A DNA stretch of 56,151 nucleotides from an uncultured Pelagibacteraceae bacterium (lineage in GTDB: Bacteria; Pseudomonadota; Alphaproteobacteria; Pelagibacterales; Pelagibacteraceae). How positions within the stretch are numbered: the first letter of the stretch is position 1; each line of letters opens with the position of its first letter. The position numbers and the translations under genes are program-made. This document shows, in pieces, positions 25,154 through 31,924 of the stretch. The notes beneath the pieces were generated by a model. It saw only the letters and a list, made by a program, of their open reading frames with translations. It was not told where the DNA came from and did not search any database. The DNA lies in NCBI GenBank assembly GCA_902591775.1, contig CACJBW010000007.1, positions 1 through 56,151 of the forward strand, written 5' to 3'.

Positions 25154-25735
25154 ATGAATGATTTTTTAGAGTCGATAATTAAAAGAGATCCTGCTGCAAG
25201 ATCAAAGTTAAGTTTAATACTAACTTATCCTGGTGTTAAAGCTATATTTTTTCATAGAATTGCAAATTTTTTTTCAATTGCAAAATTTCATCTTGTTGCA
25301 AGAATAATTTCTCAGTTCTCAAGATTTTTAACAGGTATAGAAATCCATCCAAATGCTAAAATTGGAAAAAATCTTTTTATAGATCATGGTATGGGAGTAG
25401 TTATTGGAGAAACATCTGATATTGGAGATAACGTTACTATCTATCACATGGCAACATTAGGTGGAATTGCTCCAAGTATAAATTCAGACAATCAAAGAAA
25501 TGTTAAGAGACATCCAACATTAAAAGAAAATGTAGTTGTAGGATCAGGTGCACAAATACTTGGACCAGTTGTAGTTGGAAAAAATGCAAAAATTGGAGCT
25601 AACGCTGTTGTTACAAAAGATGTTCCAGAAAATGCAGTAATGGTTGGGATTCCTGCAAAAAATGTTGGAACTGCATCTGAAGAATTTAAACCCTATGGTG
25701 TTGCACCAGGGGGTGATACAAAGCTTGATGTATGA
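25154..25735 (+). CDS. cysE: Serine O-acetyltransferase
   Basis: A 193-residue protein, the short (EpsC-like) form. It has a left-handed beta-helix with repeated hexapeptides: [57 protein letters not shown] and [20 protein letters not shown]. The catalytic His lies in the IDHG segment and a second in [10 protein letters not shown]. It acetylates L-serine to O-acetylserine, the substrate of the next gene. Its stop overlaps the cysK start by 4 bases (ATGA), indicating coupled translation. Confidence 0.93.
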   Translation: MNDFLESIIKRDPAARSKLSLILTYPGVKAIFFHRIANFFSIAKFHLVARIISQFSRFLTGIEIHPNAKIGKNLFIDHGMGVVIGETSDIGDNVTIYHMATLGGIAPSINSDNQRNVKRHPTLKENVVVGSGAQILGPVVVGKNAKIGANAVVTKDVPENAVMVGIPAKNVGTASEEFKPYGVAPGGDTKLDV

Positions 25736-26733
25736 AAACTTTACAAAATAATTTTGTCGAAGCAATAGGAAATACTCCTTTATTTAAATTAAAAGCCGCA
25801 TCAGAAATTACTGGTTGTAATATTTATGGAAAAGCAGAGTACCTTAATCCAGGTGGCTCTGTAAAAGATAGAGCAGCTTTAGCTTTGATACGAGATGCTG
25901 AAGAAAAAAAACTAATTTCAAAAGGTGGAACAATTGTTGAAGGAACAGCTGGTAATACTGGAATTGGATTATGTCTATTAGGAAATTCTATTGGTTATAA
26001 AACTATTATCGTGATGAACGATAATCAAACACAAGAAAAAAAAGATTTATTAAGAAATATTGGAGCTGATTTAAGATTGGTTCCACCAAAACCTTATAAA
26101 GATGAAAATAACTTTGTTAAATATGCAGGAAGATTAGCTGATGAATTGAAAAGTAGTAACAATCATGGTGTAGTTTGGGCTAATCAATTTGACAATACTG
26201 CTAATTCTAAAGGTCATTATGAAACAACTGGGCCAGAAATATGGGAACAAACAAACGGCAAAATTGATGGATTTGTATGTTCGTCTGGTACTGGTGGTAC
26301 AATCGCAGGAGTAAGTAGTTTTTTAAAAGAAAAGAATAAAGATATTAAAATATATTTATCGGATCCAACAGGTTCCTCTCTTTATAGTTACATTGAAAAT
26401 GGTGAATTAAAGAGTGAAGGTGGTTCAATAACTGAAGGTATTGGATCTAGTAGAGTTACTGCAAATTTTGCAAAAGCAAACATTGATGGGGCATTTTCAA
26501 TAAGTGATCATGAGTCATTGCCCGTTTTATTTGATTTAATTGAAAAGGAAGGTTTAAGTTTAGGTACAAGTTGTGGAGTAAACATTGCTGGAGCAATAAG
26601 ATTGGGTAAACTTTTAGGTCCAGGTAAAACAATTGTGACAATTCTCTGTGATAAATCTGATAAATACAACTCAAAGATGTTTAATAAATCTTTTTTACAA
26701 GAAAAAGGTCTTCCCTATCCTCACTGGATATAA
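25732..26733 (+). CDS. cysK: Cysteine synthase A
   Basis: A 333-residue PLP enzyme. It has the lysine motif [12 protein letters not shown] (Lys45), the substrate loop [11 protein letters not shown], the phosphate-binding [11 protein letters not shown], and the C-terminal [13 protein letters not shown]. It combines O-acetylserine with sulfide to make cysteine. The variant EGTAGNTGI (rather than EPTSGNTGI) and the slightly long C-terminus recall the cysteine-synthase subgroup seen in alphaproteobacteria. Translationally coupled to cysE. Upstream of the small-protein operon but separated by an 85-base gap with its own leader. Confidence 0.92.
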   Translation: MKTLQNNFVEAIGNTPLFKLKAASEITGCNIYGKAEYLNPGGSVKDRAALALIRDAEEKKLISKGGTIVEGTAGNTGIGLCLLGNSIGYKTIIVMNDNQTQEKKDLLRNIGADLRLVPPKPYKDENNFVKYAGRLADELKSSNNHGVVWANQFDNTANSKGHYETTGPEIWEQTNGKIDGFVCSSGTGGTIAGVSSFLKEKNKDIKIYLSDPTGSSLYSYIENGELKSEGGSITEGIGSSRVTANFAKANIDGAFSISDHESLPVLFDLIEKEGLSLGTSCGVNIAGAIRLGKLLGPGKTIVTILCDKSDKYNSKMFNKSFLQEKGLPYPHWI

Positions 26734-26818
26734 TCACGCATAGCAGTACTGTAATAAATTCATTACATTTCTATCTTATAATAAACTCTAATATGACAAT
26801 TAATTTAAAGGAGAAACT

Positions 26819-27202
26819 ATGGACGTAAAAGAACAAATGAAAAAAGCATATGAGCTTTTTAACACGGGTGATATGGAAACATTTTTTAACGATATGATAG
26901 ATGACGATATTGTGTGGACATTTCCAGGCAAAGAAGGAGTTCACCCATTATCAGGAGTTCATAAAGGAAAACAAGCTATGATGGCAACAATGTCTAAAAT
27001 TCCAGCAACATGGCCAAATTTTAATTTAAAAATTATGGATATGATCAGTGAAGGAAATAAGATTTTTGTAAGAGTTCATGCAAAAGCTGATAACATGGAT
27101 ACTATGTTTGGACATTATTTTGAAATGAATGATCAAGGAAAAACTGTAACCATGATGACATTTGATGACACGCTTAGCATGTTCAACGCTATGAAGAAAT
27201 AA
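26819..27202 (+). CDS. SnoaL/NTF2-like small protein, methionine-rich
   Basis: 127 residues; first gene of a dense run of small genes, with a strong AAAGGAGAAAC ribosome binding site. The SnoaL-like pattern is readable: an N-terminal helix (KKAYELFNTGDMETFFNDMI), DDDIVWTFPG, GVHKGKQAM, and a C-terminal sheet with DT and SMFNAMKK. Sixteen of 127 residues are Met (about 13%), several paired (AMM, TMM) and many exposed by position. SnoaL-like folds hold cyclases, isomerases and binding proteins. The enzymatic role is unknown; the Met content suggests oxidant scavenging or soft-metal binding. Confidence 0.75.
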   Translation: MDVKEQMKKAYELFNTGDMETFFNDMIDDDIVWTFPGKEGVHPLSGVHKGKQAMMATMSKIPATWPNFNLKIMDMISEGNKIFVRVHAKADNMDTMFGHYFEMNDQGKTVTMMTFDDTLSMFNAMKK

Positions 27203-27210
27203 GGAACAAT

Positions 27211-27540
27211 ATGTCAATTTTAGAAAAATTAAATAAAGTCATCATGGAAAAAGATGGTGCAGCAGCAGCTGAGATTATTCATGATGATTATAAGAGATAT
27301 TCTCATCTTCAGGGAGCCTATACTGAAAGTGGAAAAACAGGTATGATTGAAGCAATTAACAAAGGTTTCATGAAAGTTGATAAATATAGAATTTTATATG
27401 AAAACGATGAAATAGGTTTTGATCATTCTATTGTTACTTATGCCGAAGATGGAAATAAAGAGGCTTTAATGTGTTATTGGAAATTTAAAGATGGTAAAAT
27501 CATTGAACTCGAAACAGGCGCAACCAAAATACCAAAATAA
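27211..27540 (+). CDS. NTF2-like small protein (paralog of 29968-30288)
   Basis: A 109-residue protein with an NTF2/SnoaL-like layout: N-terminal helix MSILEKLNKVIMEKDG, EIIHDDYKRYSHL, and a sheet ending FKDGKIIELETGATKIPK. The product of 29968-30288 shares MSILEK, YENDE-G, the -H-FVT/SIVTY-DGN-EA pattern and the DNGKI-LETGAT-PK end, so the two are paralogs within one operon. Starts 8 bases after the previous gene, with an AAGGAAC ribosome binding site. Function unknown. Confidence 0.75.
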   Translation: MSILEKLNKVIMEKDGAAAAEIIHDDYKRYSHLQGAYTESGKTGMIEAINKGFMKVDKYRILYENDEIGFDHSIVTYAEDGNKEALMCYWKFKDGKIIELETGATKIPK

Positions 27541-27566
27541 TTATAAACTAACAGAAGGAGTTTAAT

Positions 27567-27917
27567 ATGAGTAGTATTGAAGTTAAAACCTTTGATAAAG
27601 CAGATGAGGTAGTTGATAAGTTTAATAATGCTAAAATAGAAGCAGTTAAAGTAGGCGGTCAAAGAGTAGTTAGATTACATTTAAAACCAGGATGGAAATG
27701 GTCTACAGATGTTAAGCCACATATTGGAACTGACAGTTGTCAGGCAAACCATATTGGAATTATCACAAAGGGATCTGTTTGTGCAAAACACGATGATGGA
27801 ACAGAGGTTACATATAAAGCAGGAGATTCTTACTCCGTAACACCAGGTCATGACGCTTGGGTAGTTGGCAATGAACCTGTTGAAGCATATGAGTTTGCCG
27901 GGGTTTGGGGAGAATAA
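27567..27917 (+). CDS. Single-domain cupin protein
   Basis: A 116-residue protein. The small barrel has HLKPGWKWSTDVKPHIGT followed by DSCQANHIGIITKGSVCAKH and the second motif YKAGDSYSVTPGHDAWVVGN. His residues in KPHIG, ANHIG and GHDAW could form a metal site, although the classic His-x-His and Glu of motif 1 are not complete. It has one Met only, unlike its neighbours. An AGAAGGAG ribosome binding site precedes the ATG. Likely a stress-related or small-molecule-binding cupin. Confidence 0.75.
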   Translation: MSSIEVKTFDKADEVVDKFNNAKIEAVKVGGQRVVRLHLKPGWKWSTDVKPHIGTDSCQANHIGIITKGSVCAKHDDGTEVTYKAGDSYSVTPGHDAWVVGNEPVEAYEFAGVWGE

Positions 27918-27918
27918 A

Positions 27919-28188
27919 ATGGTAAAAATGGTTGGTAACTTTGAAGTAAAAGACTGGGCTCACTGGAAAAAAATGTTTGATGAGCACTCTGGTCCTAGGG
28001 AAGCAGCAGGTATTAAAACTATTTACGTAGGTAATGAAATAGAAAATCCAAATAAAGTACATATTGTGATGGAAACACCAGCAGCAGACACTATGCAAAA
28101 ATTTATGCAGAATCCAGAGAATGCTAAAGTAATTGCGGAATCTGGTCATAAACAAGAGACAACAGTAATGAGCGTTTGCTCAGATTAA
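27919..28188 (+). CDS. Small dimeric alpha/beta-barrel-like protein, Met-rich
   Basis: 89 residues from the ATG at 27919, 1 base after the cupin stop; an in-frame start at 27865 would overlap the cupin and is less likely. The pattern MVGNFEVKDWAHWKKMFDEH, GIKTIYVGNEIENPNKVHI and a terminal ESGHKQETTVMSV resembles ABM/DUF1330-like ferredoxin-fold proteins, which form dimeric barrels. Seven of 89 residues are Met. There is one Cys near the C-terminus (SVCSD). Function unknown. Confidence 0.7.
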   Translation: MVKMVGNFEVKDWAHWKKMFDEHSGPREAAGIKTIYVGNEIENPNKVHIVMETPAADTMQKFMQNPENAKVIAESGHKQETTVMSVCSD

Positions 28189-28213
28189 ATTAGCAAAAAA
28201 AAGGAGATATATT

Positions 28214-28507
28214 ATGTTTGTAAAAATAGAACAAAAACTCTCAAAAGGTTTTAATTCTTGGAAGGAAATGATGCTTGCAAATAGTGAGAAACTTAAAAAG
28301 TATGGAATGACTATAGCTTTTGCAGGTGCAGATAAAGAAGATGATAATGCTATGACTGTAGTTATTCATTTTGAATCACCTGAGGGCTTAAAAGGTTTTG
28401 GTGGAGATGCAGAACTAACTCAAGCAAGAATAGATTCTGGAGTAATAATGGACCAATCTAAAATGACCATGATGACTGATGAATCTGTGATGAACCACAA
28501 AGGATAA
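28214..28507 (+). CDS. Small ferredoxin-fold-like protein, Met-rich
   Basis: A 97-residue protein with a strong AAAAGGAGATAT ribosome binding site. The sequence alternates strands and helices: FVKIEQKLSKGFNSWKEMML, YGMTIAFAGADKEDDNAMTV followed by VIHFESPEGLKGF, and a final SGVIMDQSKMTMMTDESVM. This looks like a dimeric alpha/beta barrel. Ten Met in 97 residues, clustered near the C-terminus. I recognise no named family. Middle of the small-protein operon. Confidence 0.65.
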   Translation: MFVKIEQKLSKGFNSWKEMMLANSEKLKKYGMTIAFAGADKEDDNAMTVVIHFESPEGLKGFGGDAELTQARIDSGVIMDQSKMTMMTDESVMNHKG

Positions 28508-28512
28508 TTCTA

Positions 28513-28998
28513 ATGATGAAAAAAATATATGTAATTATGTTGTTTTTAATATTTACAACATCAAGTTTTGCAGACGGTCATAAAGGAAAAATTGATCTTA
28601 AAGGTTTTATTGTTGGAGATAACAAATTTCTTACTGATAACGAGGGTAACTTTTTAACTTTTACTTACGATGGAGTTGGAGGATTAATGGCAGTCGAAGG
28701 TACAACATTCATGGATAATGCTTCACAATATTGTCTTGGCGCAGGCACAATCCCAGGAAAGGGATTTGAAATGGGACACTGTAAAATAAATCAAATGGAT
28801 GGGGATACTATTTTTACATACTACGAAATTCCACTTGGAGACTCAATGAATGGTACATTTAAATGTTTAGGGGGAACAGGAAAATATAAAGGAATAGAAT
28901 GTAGTGGCTCAACAGGGTACACACCAATTAACTCAGCCCAAGAAAATAAATTTGCCTCATCAATTTATTTTAAAGGTGAATATTCTTTAATGAAATAA
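28513..28998 (+). CDS. Secreted small protein, unknown function
   Basis: A 161-residue protein (or 160 from the second ATG at 28516) with a signal peptide (hydrophobic residues about 5-18, cleavage near SFA-DG), so periplasmic or exported. The mature part has a beta-rich look (GNFLTFTYDGVGGLMAVEGT ... GTGKYKGIECSGSTGY) that recalls allene-oxide-cyclase-like or lipocalin-like barrels. Three Cys (CLGAG, GHCKI, KCLGG) plus the EC of GIECSG may form disulfides. It is the first exported member of the operon, the other being the terminal cupredoxin. Function unknown. Confidence 0.7.
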   Translation: MMKKIYVIMLFLIFTTSSFADGHKGKIDLKGFIVGDNKFLTDNEGNFLTFTYDGVGGLMAVEGTTFMDNASQYCLGAGTIPGKGFEMGHCKINQMDGDTIFTYYEIPLGDSMNGTFKCLGGTGKYKGIECSGSTGYTPINSAQENKFASSIYFKGEYSLMK

Positions 28999-29051
28999 TT
29001 GAATAATCATTAGATTGATTTAAAATACTAAATAAAAAAAGGAGAAACAAT

Positions 29052-29342
29052 ATGGAAAAAGAAGTGTTAGTGATCGTAGATTTGAAAGAGGGAAAACTTG
29101 AAAAATTTATGGGATGGATGCAATCAGATGAAGGTATGAGTGTGAGAAAATCTGCAGCTCATCCAGAAAAAACTATAGGAGCAGTAAAGCCAGATAAAAG
29201 TGGCGTAATGTTTAAGGTATTTGTTCATAACATGGAAAAAATGAAAGAACTAATATCTGGTACACATCCAGTTGGAAAGGAAATTTACGATGAATGTGTT
29301 ATCAAAATGACTGCTTGGGATTTAACAAAGGTTGAAATGTAA
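29052..29342 (+). CDS. Small ferredoxin-fold-like protein, Met-rich
   Basis: A 96-residue protein after a strong AAAAGGAGAAACA ribosome binding site. It has VLVIVDLKEGKLEKFMGWMQ, an unstructured middle, GVMFKVFVHNMEKMKELISG and a terminal strand-helix. This is compatible with a dimeric alpha/beta barrel. Nine of 96 residues are Met. The protein ends 1 base before the next gene. No family assigned. Confidence 0.65.
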   Translation: MEKEVLVIVDLKEGKLEKFMGWMQSDEGMSVRKSAAHPEKTIGAVKPDKSGVMFKVFVHNMEKMKELISGTHPVGKEIYDECVIKMTAWDLTKVEM

Positions 29343-29343
29343 T

Positions 29344-29667
29344 ATGGCGAAATTTTATTTGGTTGGCAAAATAAGTGCAGAATTAATGAAAAGAATGCAA
29401 AATGATCCAACTGCAGATAGATATGCATCGACTAAGAAAGTTACTGAGGCGGCTGGTTTAAAATTGATCAGCTATGAATGGGTAAGAGGTAGATTTGATG
29501 TTATCTCATGTGTCGAGGGAGATTATGAACAAGCACTTTCCTTGAAGATTGCATTTAAAAATTCAGGTCTTATGGATGATTTGATGGTACATGAAGTTAT
29601 TGACTACAATAAAGCTTTTCAAAATGCTGCAGATGCCACAAAGTCTGTTATTAAACCAGGAGAATAA
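29344..29667 (+). CDS. GYD-domain-like protein
   Basis: 107 residues from the ATG at 29344, directly after the previous stop; an in-frame ATG at 29332 would overlap the upstream gene. The sequence FYLVGKISAELMKRMQNDPT, TKKVTEAAGLKLISYEWVRGRFDVISCVEGDYEQAL (interrupted here only by sheet turns) follows the GYD-family layout, in which a G-R-x-D-x-I/V segment gives the family its name. GYD proteins are small ferredoxin-fold proteins of unknown role. It is followed 2 bases later by the DUF1330 gene. Confidence 0.7.
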   Translation: MAKFYLVGKISAELMKRMQNDPTADRYASTKKVTEAAGLKLISYEWVRGRFDVISCVEGDYEQALSLKIAFKNSGLMDDLMVHEVIDYNKAFQNAADATKSVIKPGE

Positions 29668-29669
29668 TT

Positions 29670-29957
29670 ATGAGTGGTTATGCGATCTTTAACCTTAATG
29701 TTAACAATCCAGAAAATTATAAGGAATACATAGACAAAGTTAAACCCACTGCAGAAAAATTTGGTGGAGAGTATCTTGTGAGAGGTGGTACCAGCGAGAC
29801 TATTGAAGGGTCATGGCAACATCCAAGGACAGTTGTGATAAAATTTCCAAGTTACGAGAAAGCAAAAGAATGGTATAATTCTGAAGAATATAAACCAATA
29901 AAACAAATTCGGTTAGATAACGCAGATTCTAATGGAATGATAATTGAAGGAGTTTAA
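29670..29957 (+). CDS. DUF1330 family protein
   Basis: A 95-residue protein matching the DUF1330 pattern: GYAIFNLNVNNPENYKEYID, KVKPTAEKFGGEYLVRGG, IEGSW-PRTVVIKFPSYEKA, KEWYNSEEYKPIKQIR, and a short C-terminal strand. The family forms dimeric alpha/beta barrels like ABM monooxygenases; its function is not established. Good CAGGAGAATAA ribosome binding site. In the same small-protein operon. Confidence 0.88.
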   Translation: MSGYAIFNLNVNNPENYKEYIDKVKPTAEKFGGEYLVRGGTSETIEGSWQHPRTVVIKFPSYEKAKEWYNSEEYKPIKQIRLDNADSNGMIIEGV

Positions 29958-29967
29958 AGGAGATAAA

Positions 29968-30288
29968 ATGTCAATATTAGAAAAATACAGTGCTGCATTA
30001 AAAAATAAAGATGAAGCAGCAATGAATGAGCTTTTGCATGACGATTTCAAATTTACAATGCATAAATCAGGAAATACTTTAGGTAAAGCTGAAGTGATCA
30101 AATGGGCGATGAGCGGTGATATTAATCAAAGAGATACAAGAGTTGTATATGAAAATGACGAAGTTGGTGTACACCACGCATTTGTAACATTTGATGATGG
30201 AAACACTGAAGCAGTAATGGCAGTCTATAAATATGATAATGGAAAAATCATGAGTTTAGAGACTGGCGCAACACCAATGCCTAAATAA
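29968..30288 (+). CDS. NTF2-like small protein (paralog of 27211-27540)
   Basis: 106 residues from the ATG at 29968, which has an AAAGGAGATAAA ribosome binding site; a Met at 29944 in the same frame is less likely. NTF2/SnoaL-like layout with MSILEKYSAALKNKDEAAMN, LLHDDFKFTMHKSG, VYENDEVGVHHAFVTFDDGN and YDNGKIMSLETGATPMPK. It is clearly related to the second gene of the operon, arguing for an internal duplication. Seven Met in 106 residues. Its stop codon overlaps the start of the cupredoxin gene by one base. Confidence 0.75.
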   Translation: MSILEKYSAALKNKDEAAMNELLHDDFKFTMHKSGNTLGKAEVIKWAMSGDINQRDTRVVYENDEVGVHHAFVTFDDGNTEAVMAVYKYDNGKIMSLETGATPMPK

Positions 30289-30785
30289 TGAAAAAACTAA
30301 TACTTTTATTTATTTTTATCGCCTTTAATTCAAATGCAGCTTCAATGAAGATGATTGGATCTAAAGGTGATCCAAATGATGTTACAAGAGTAATAGAAGT
30401 AAAGATGTATGACAATTATTATGAACCTAAGTCAATTCAAGTTAAAAAAGGCGAAACAGTAAAGATAATTGTTAAAAATTTAGGTGAACTGGTGCATGAA
30501 TATAATATTGGCACTAAAAAGATGCATATTGATCACCAACCAGAAATGGCAAGATTAATTGAACACGATATTCTTTTAGGCGACCGGATTGATCATAAAA
30601 AAATGAAAGAAATGTCTAAAAAAGATCACTCATTGGGCCACAAACACGCAAATAGTGTAATGCTAGAGCCAAATAAAACAGGAGAAATTATTTGGAAGTT
30701 TTCAAAAGATATTTCTTTAGAAATGGCATGTAATATTCCGGGTCATTATGAAACTGGAATGGTTGGGCCAATAATAATTGAATAA
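30288..30785 (+). CDS. Cupredoxin-like copper protein with His/Met-rich loop
   Basis: A 165-residue protein with a signal peptide (hydrophobic 4-13, cleavage near SNA-AS). The blue-copper fold ligands are visible: His70 in LVHEYNIG, and Cys148, His153 and Met158 in MACNIPGHYETGM. Between them, at about residues 78-125, is a long insertion with six His or more and several Met (KKMHIDHQPEM, DHKKMKEMSKKDHSLGHKH). Related proteins sit with copper resistance genes (CopA/CopC type). Likely a periplasmic copper carrier. Last gene of the small-protein operon. Confidence 0.82.
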   Translation: MKKLILLFIFIAFNSNAASMKMIGSKGDPNDVTRVIEVKMYDNYYEPKSIQVKKGETVKIIVKNLGELVHEYNIGTKKMHIDHQPEMARLIEHDILLGDRIDHKKMKEMSKKDHSLGHKHANSVMLEPNKTGEIIWKFSKDISLEMACNIPGHYETGMVGPIIIE

Positions 30786-30834
30786 ATTAGAAAAGTTTGT
30801 AGATATTAATTTTAGATAATATTATTCTGAATTG

Positions 30835-31170
30835 ATGAGTAATATAACTGCTTATATAATTTTAATTATTGCAGTTGCTCTTGGTACAGCATCAAATGGT
30901 TTTGCCAAAGCTGCAAATGGTTTTACAATTTTTTTACCAAGTGTTTTTACTGCAATAACAATTGTAGCATGCATGTATACGCTTTCTTTAGTTATGAAAA
31001 CTATTCCTGTTGGCGTAACTTATGCTTCATTTGCAGGCTTATGTATAATAGCCACTTCTATTGTGGGAATTTATAAATTTAATCAAATCCCTGACTTTTT
31101 TACAATTATAGGTCTAATATTAATTATATCTGGAGTTTTAATTGTTAATTTAGTTGGAAAATCAAATTAA
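30835..31170 (+). CDS. SMR-like small membrane protein (paralog of 1625-1960)
   Basis: 111 residues from the ATG at 30835; a TTG at 30832 gives one residue more. It has four hydrophobic helices with the SMR pattern: TIPVGVTYASFAGLCII (compare EmrE IPTGIAYAIWSG) and GLILIISGVLIVNLVGKSN at the end. The first helix (YIILIIAVALGTASNGFAKA) contains no Glu or Asp, so the essential proton/drug carboxylate of EmrE is absent. It may be a different transporter branch. Convergent with the DUF952 gene, 3 bases apart. Confidence 0.78.
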   Translation: MSNITAYIILIIAVALGTASNGFAKAANGFTIFLPSVFTAITIVACMYTLSLVMKTIPVGVTYASFAGLCIIATSIVGIYKFNQIPDFFTIIGLILIISGVLIVNLVGKSN

Positions 31171-31173
31171 CTA

Positions 31174-31518
31174 TTAAAGTTCATCTGGAAGATCATGCTT
31201 ACCGTCATCTTTTAAATCAATCATATATTCTTTAACTACAAAATCTAAATCTAGATCTGAGTATAAATGTGGAAACATGTTGCCATCAGTTGATTGCTCC
31301 CAAACTAGATTTTTTAATTTTAGAGCATCCACTTTAAGAATTATTAAATTATTTTGATTAATATAAAACTTATTGAGTGTTTGCTTGACCTGATCTTTAT
31401 CTGATAAATGGATATAACCATCTTTTAAATCTAATGCAGTGCCTTTAAAAACATTATTTTGTTTTGCCTCACTCCACTCAGATTTTGTACATATCTTGTA
31501 AACAAAATCAAAATTCAT
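31174..31518 (-). CDS. DUF952 family protein
   Basis: A 114-residue protein following the DUF952 layout: VYKICTKSEWSEAKQNNVFK, LDLKDGYIHLSDKDQVKQTL, LIILKVDALKLKNLVWEQS and NMFPHLYSDLDLDFV. The His of YIHLS and the HLY motif are conserved in the family. It is cytosolic, with unknown biochemical function; some relatives are predicted glutathione-S-transferase-like. It follows the AhpD-like gene by 1 base, so it is probably in the same transcript as the peptide-ABC cluster upstream. Confidence 0.88.
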   Translation of the reverse strand: MNFDFVYKICTKSEWSEAKQNNVFKGTALDLKDGYIHLSDKDQVKQTLNKFYINQNNLIILKVDALKLKNLVWEQSTDGNMFPHLYSDLDLDFVVKEYMIDLKDDGKHDLPDEL

Positions 31519-31519
31519 T

Positions 31520-31912
31520 TTATTTCAAAAAGTCGTCTACTTCTACTTGATAACCTTCAACTAAACGATTTGTTTCATTTGCCATTCCGACAATTGCGAT
31601 CATTTCGTTTATCATTCCGTCTGTTGCACCTTTTTTTCTGGCAGCTAAAGAATGAGATTTAATACAATATTCACAATTGTTAGTAATTGAAACTGCAACA
31701 TAAATAAGTTCCTTTACAGCAGGATCTAATTCACCTTTTCCCATTACTTGTTGTAATGATCTCCAGGTTCTTTCTAATGTTTCAGGACTATTAGCCATTG
31801 TTTTCCAAAAATTCGGAATTTCAGTTATTTGTCGGGCTTCTTTTATTTCATCAAAAATTTCTTTTACTTTGCCAGTAGCCTCATTTTCAGAAATTTTTTT
31901 AAATATTGTCAT
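31520..31912 (-). CDS. Carboxymuconolactone decarboxylase/AhpD-like protein
   Basis: A 130-residue all-helical protein with the redox-active CxxC in NNCEYCIKSHSLAARKKG, followed by a conserved His, the AhpD-like signature. It probably reduces peroxides or acts as a disulfide reductase. A strong ribosome binding site (AAAAGGAGAAAAC) lies between it and the ABC ATPase gene. Together with the 1-Cys peroxiredoxin at 23528 it points to an oxidant-defence theme in this part of the window. Confidence 0.82.
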   Translation of the reverse strand: MTIFKKISENEATGKVKEIFDEIKEARQITEIPNFWKTMANSPETLERTWRSLQQVMGKGELDPAVKELIYVAVSITNNCEYCIKSHSLAARKKGATDGMINEMIAIVGMANETNRLVEGYQVEVDDFLK

Positions 31913-31924
31913 AGTTTTCTCCTT

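Noticed and set aside
27808..28155. A 115-codon open frame on the minus strand
   Set aside because: It lies opposite the cupin and the next small gene, both with good ribosome binding sites and known folds. Its product is rich in Phe, Cys and His as expected of an antisense artefact.
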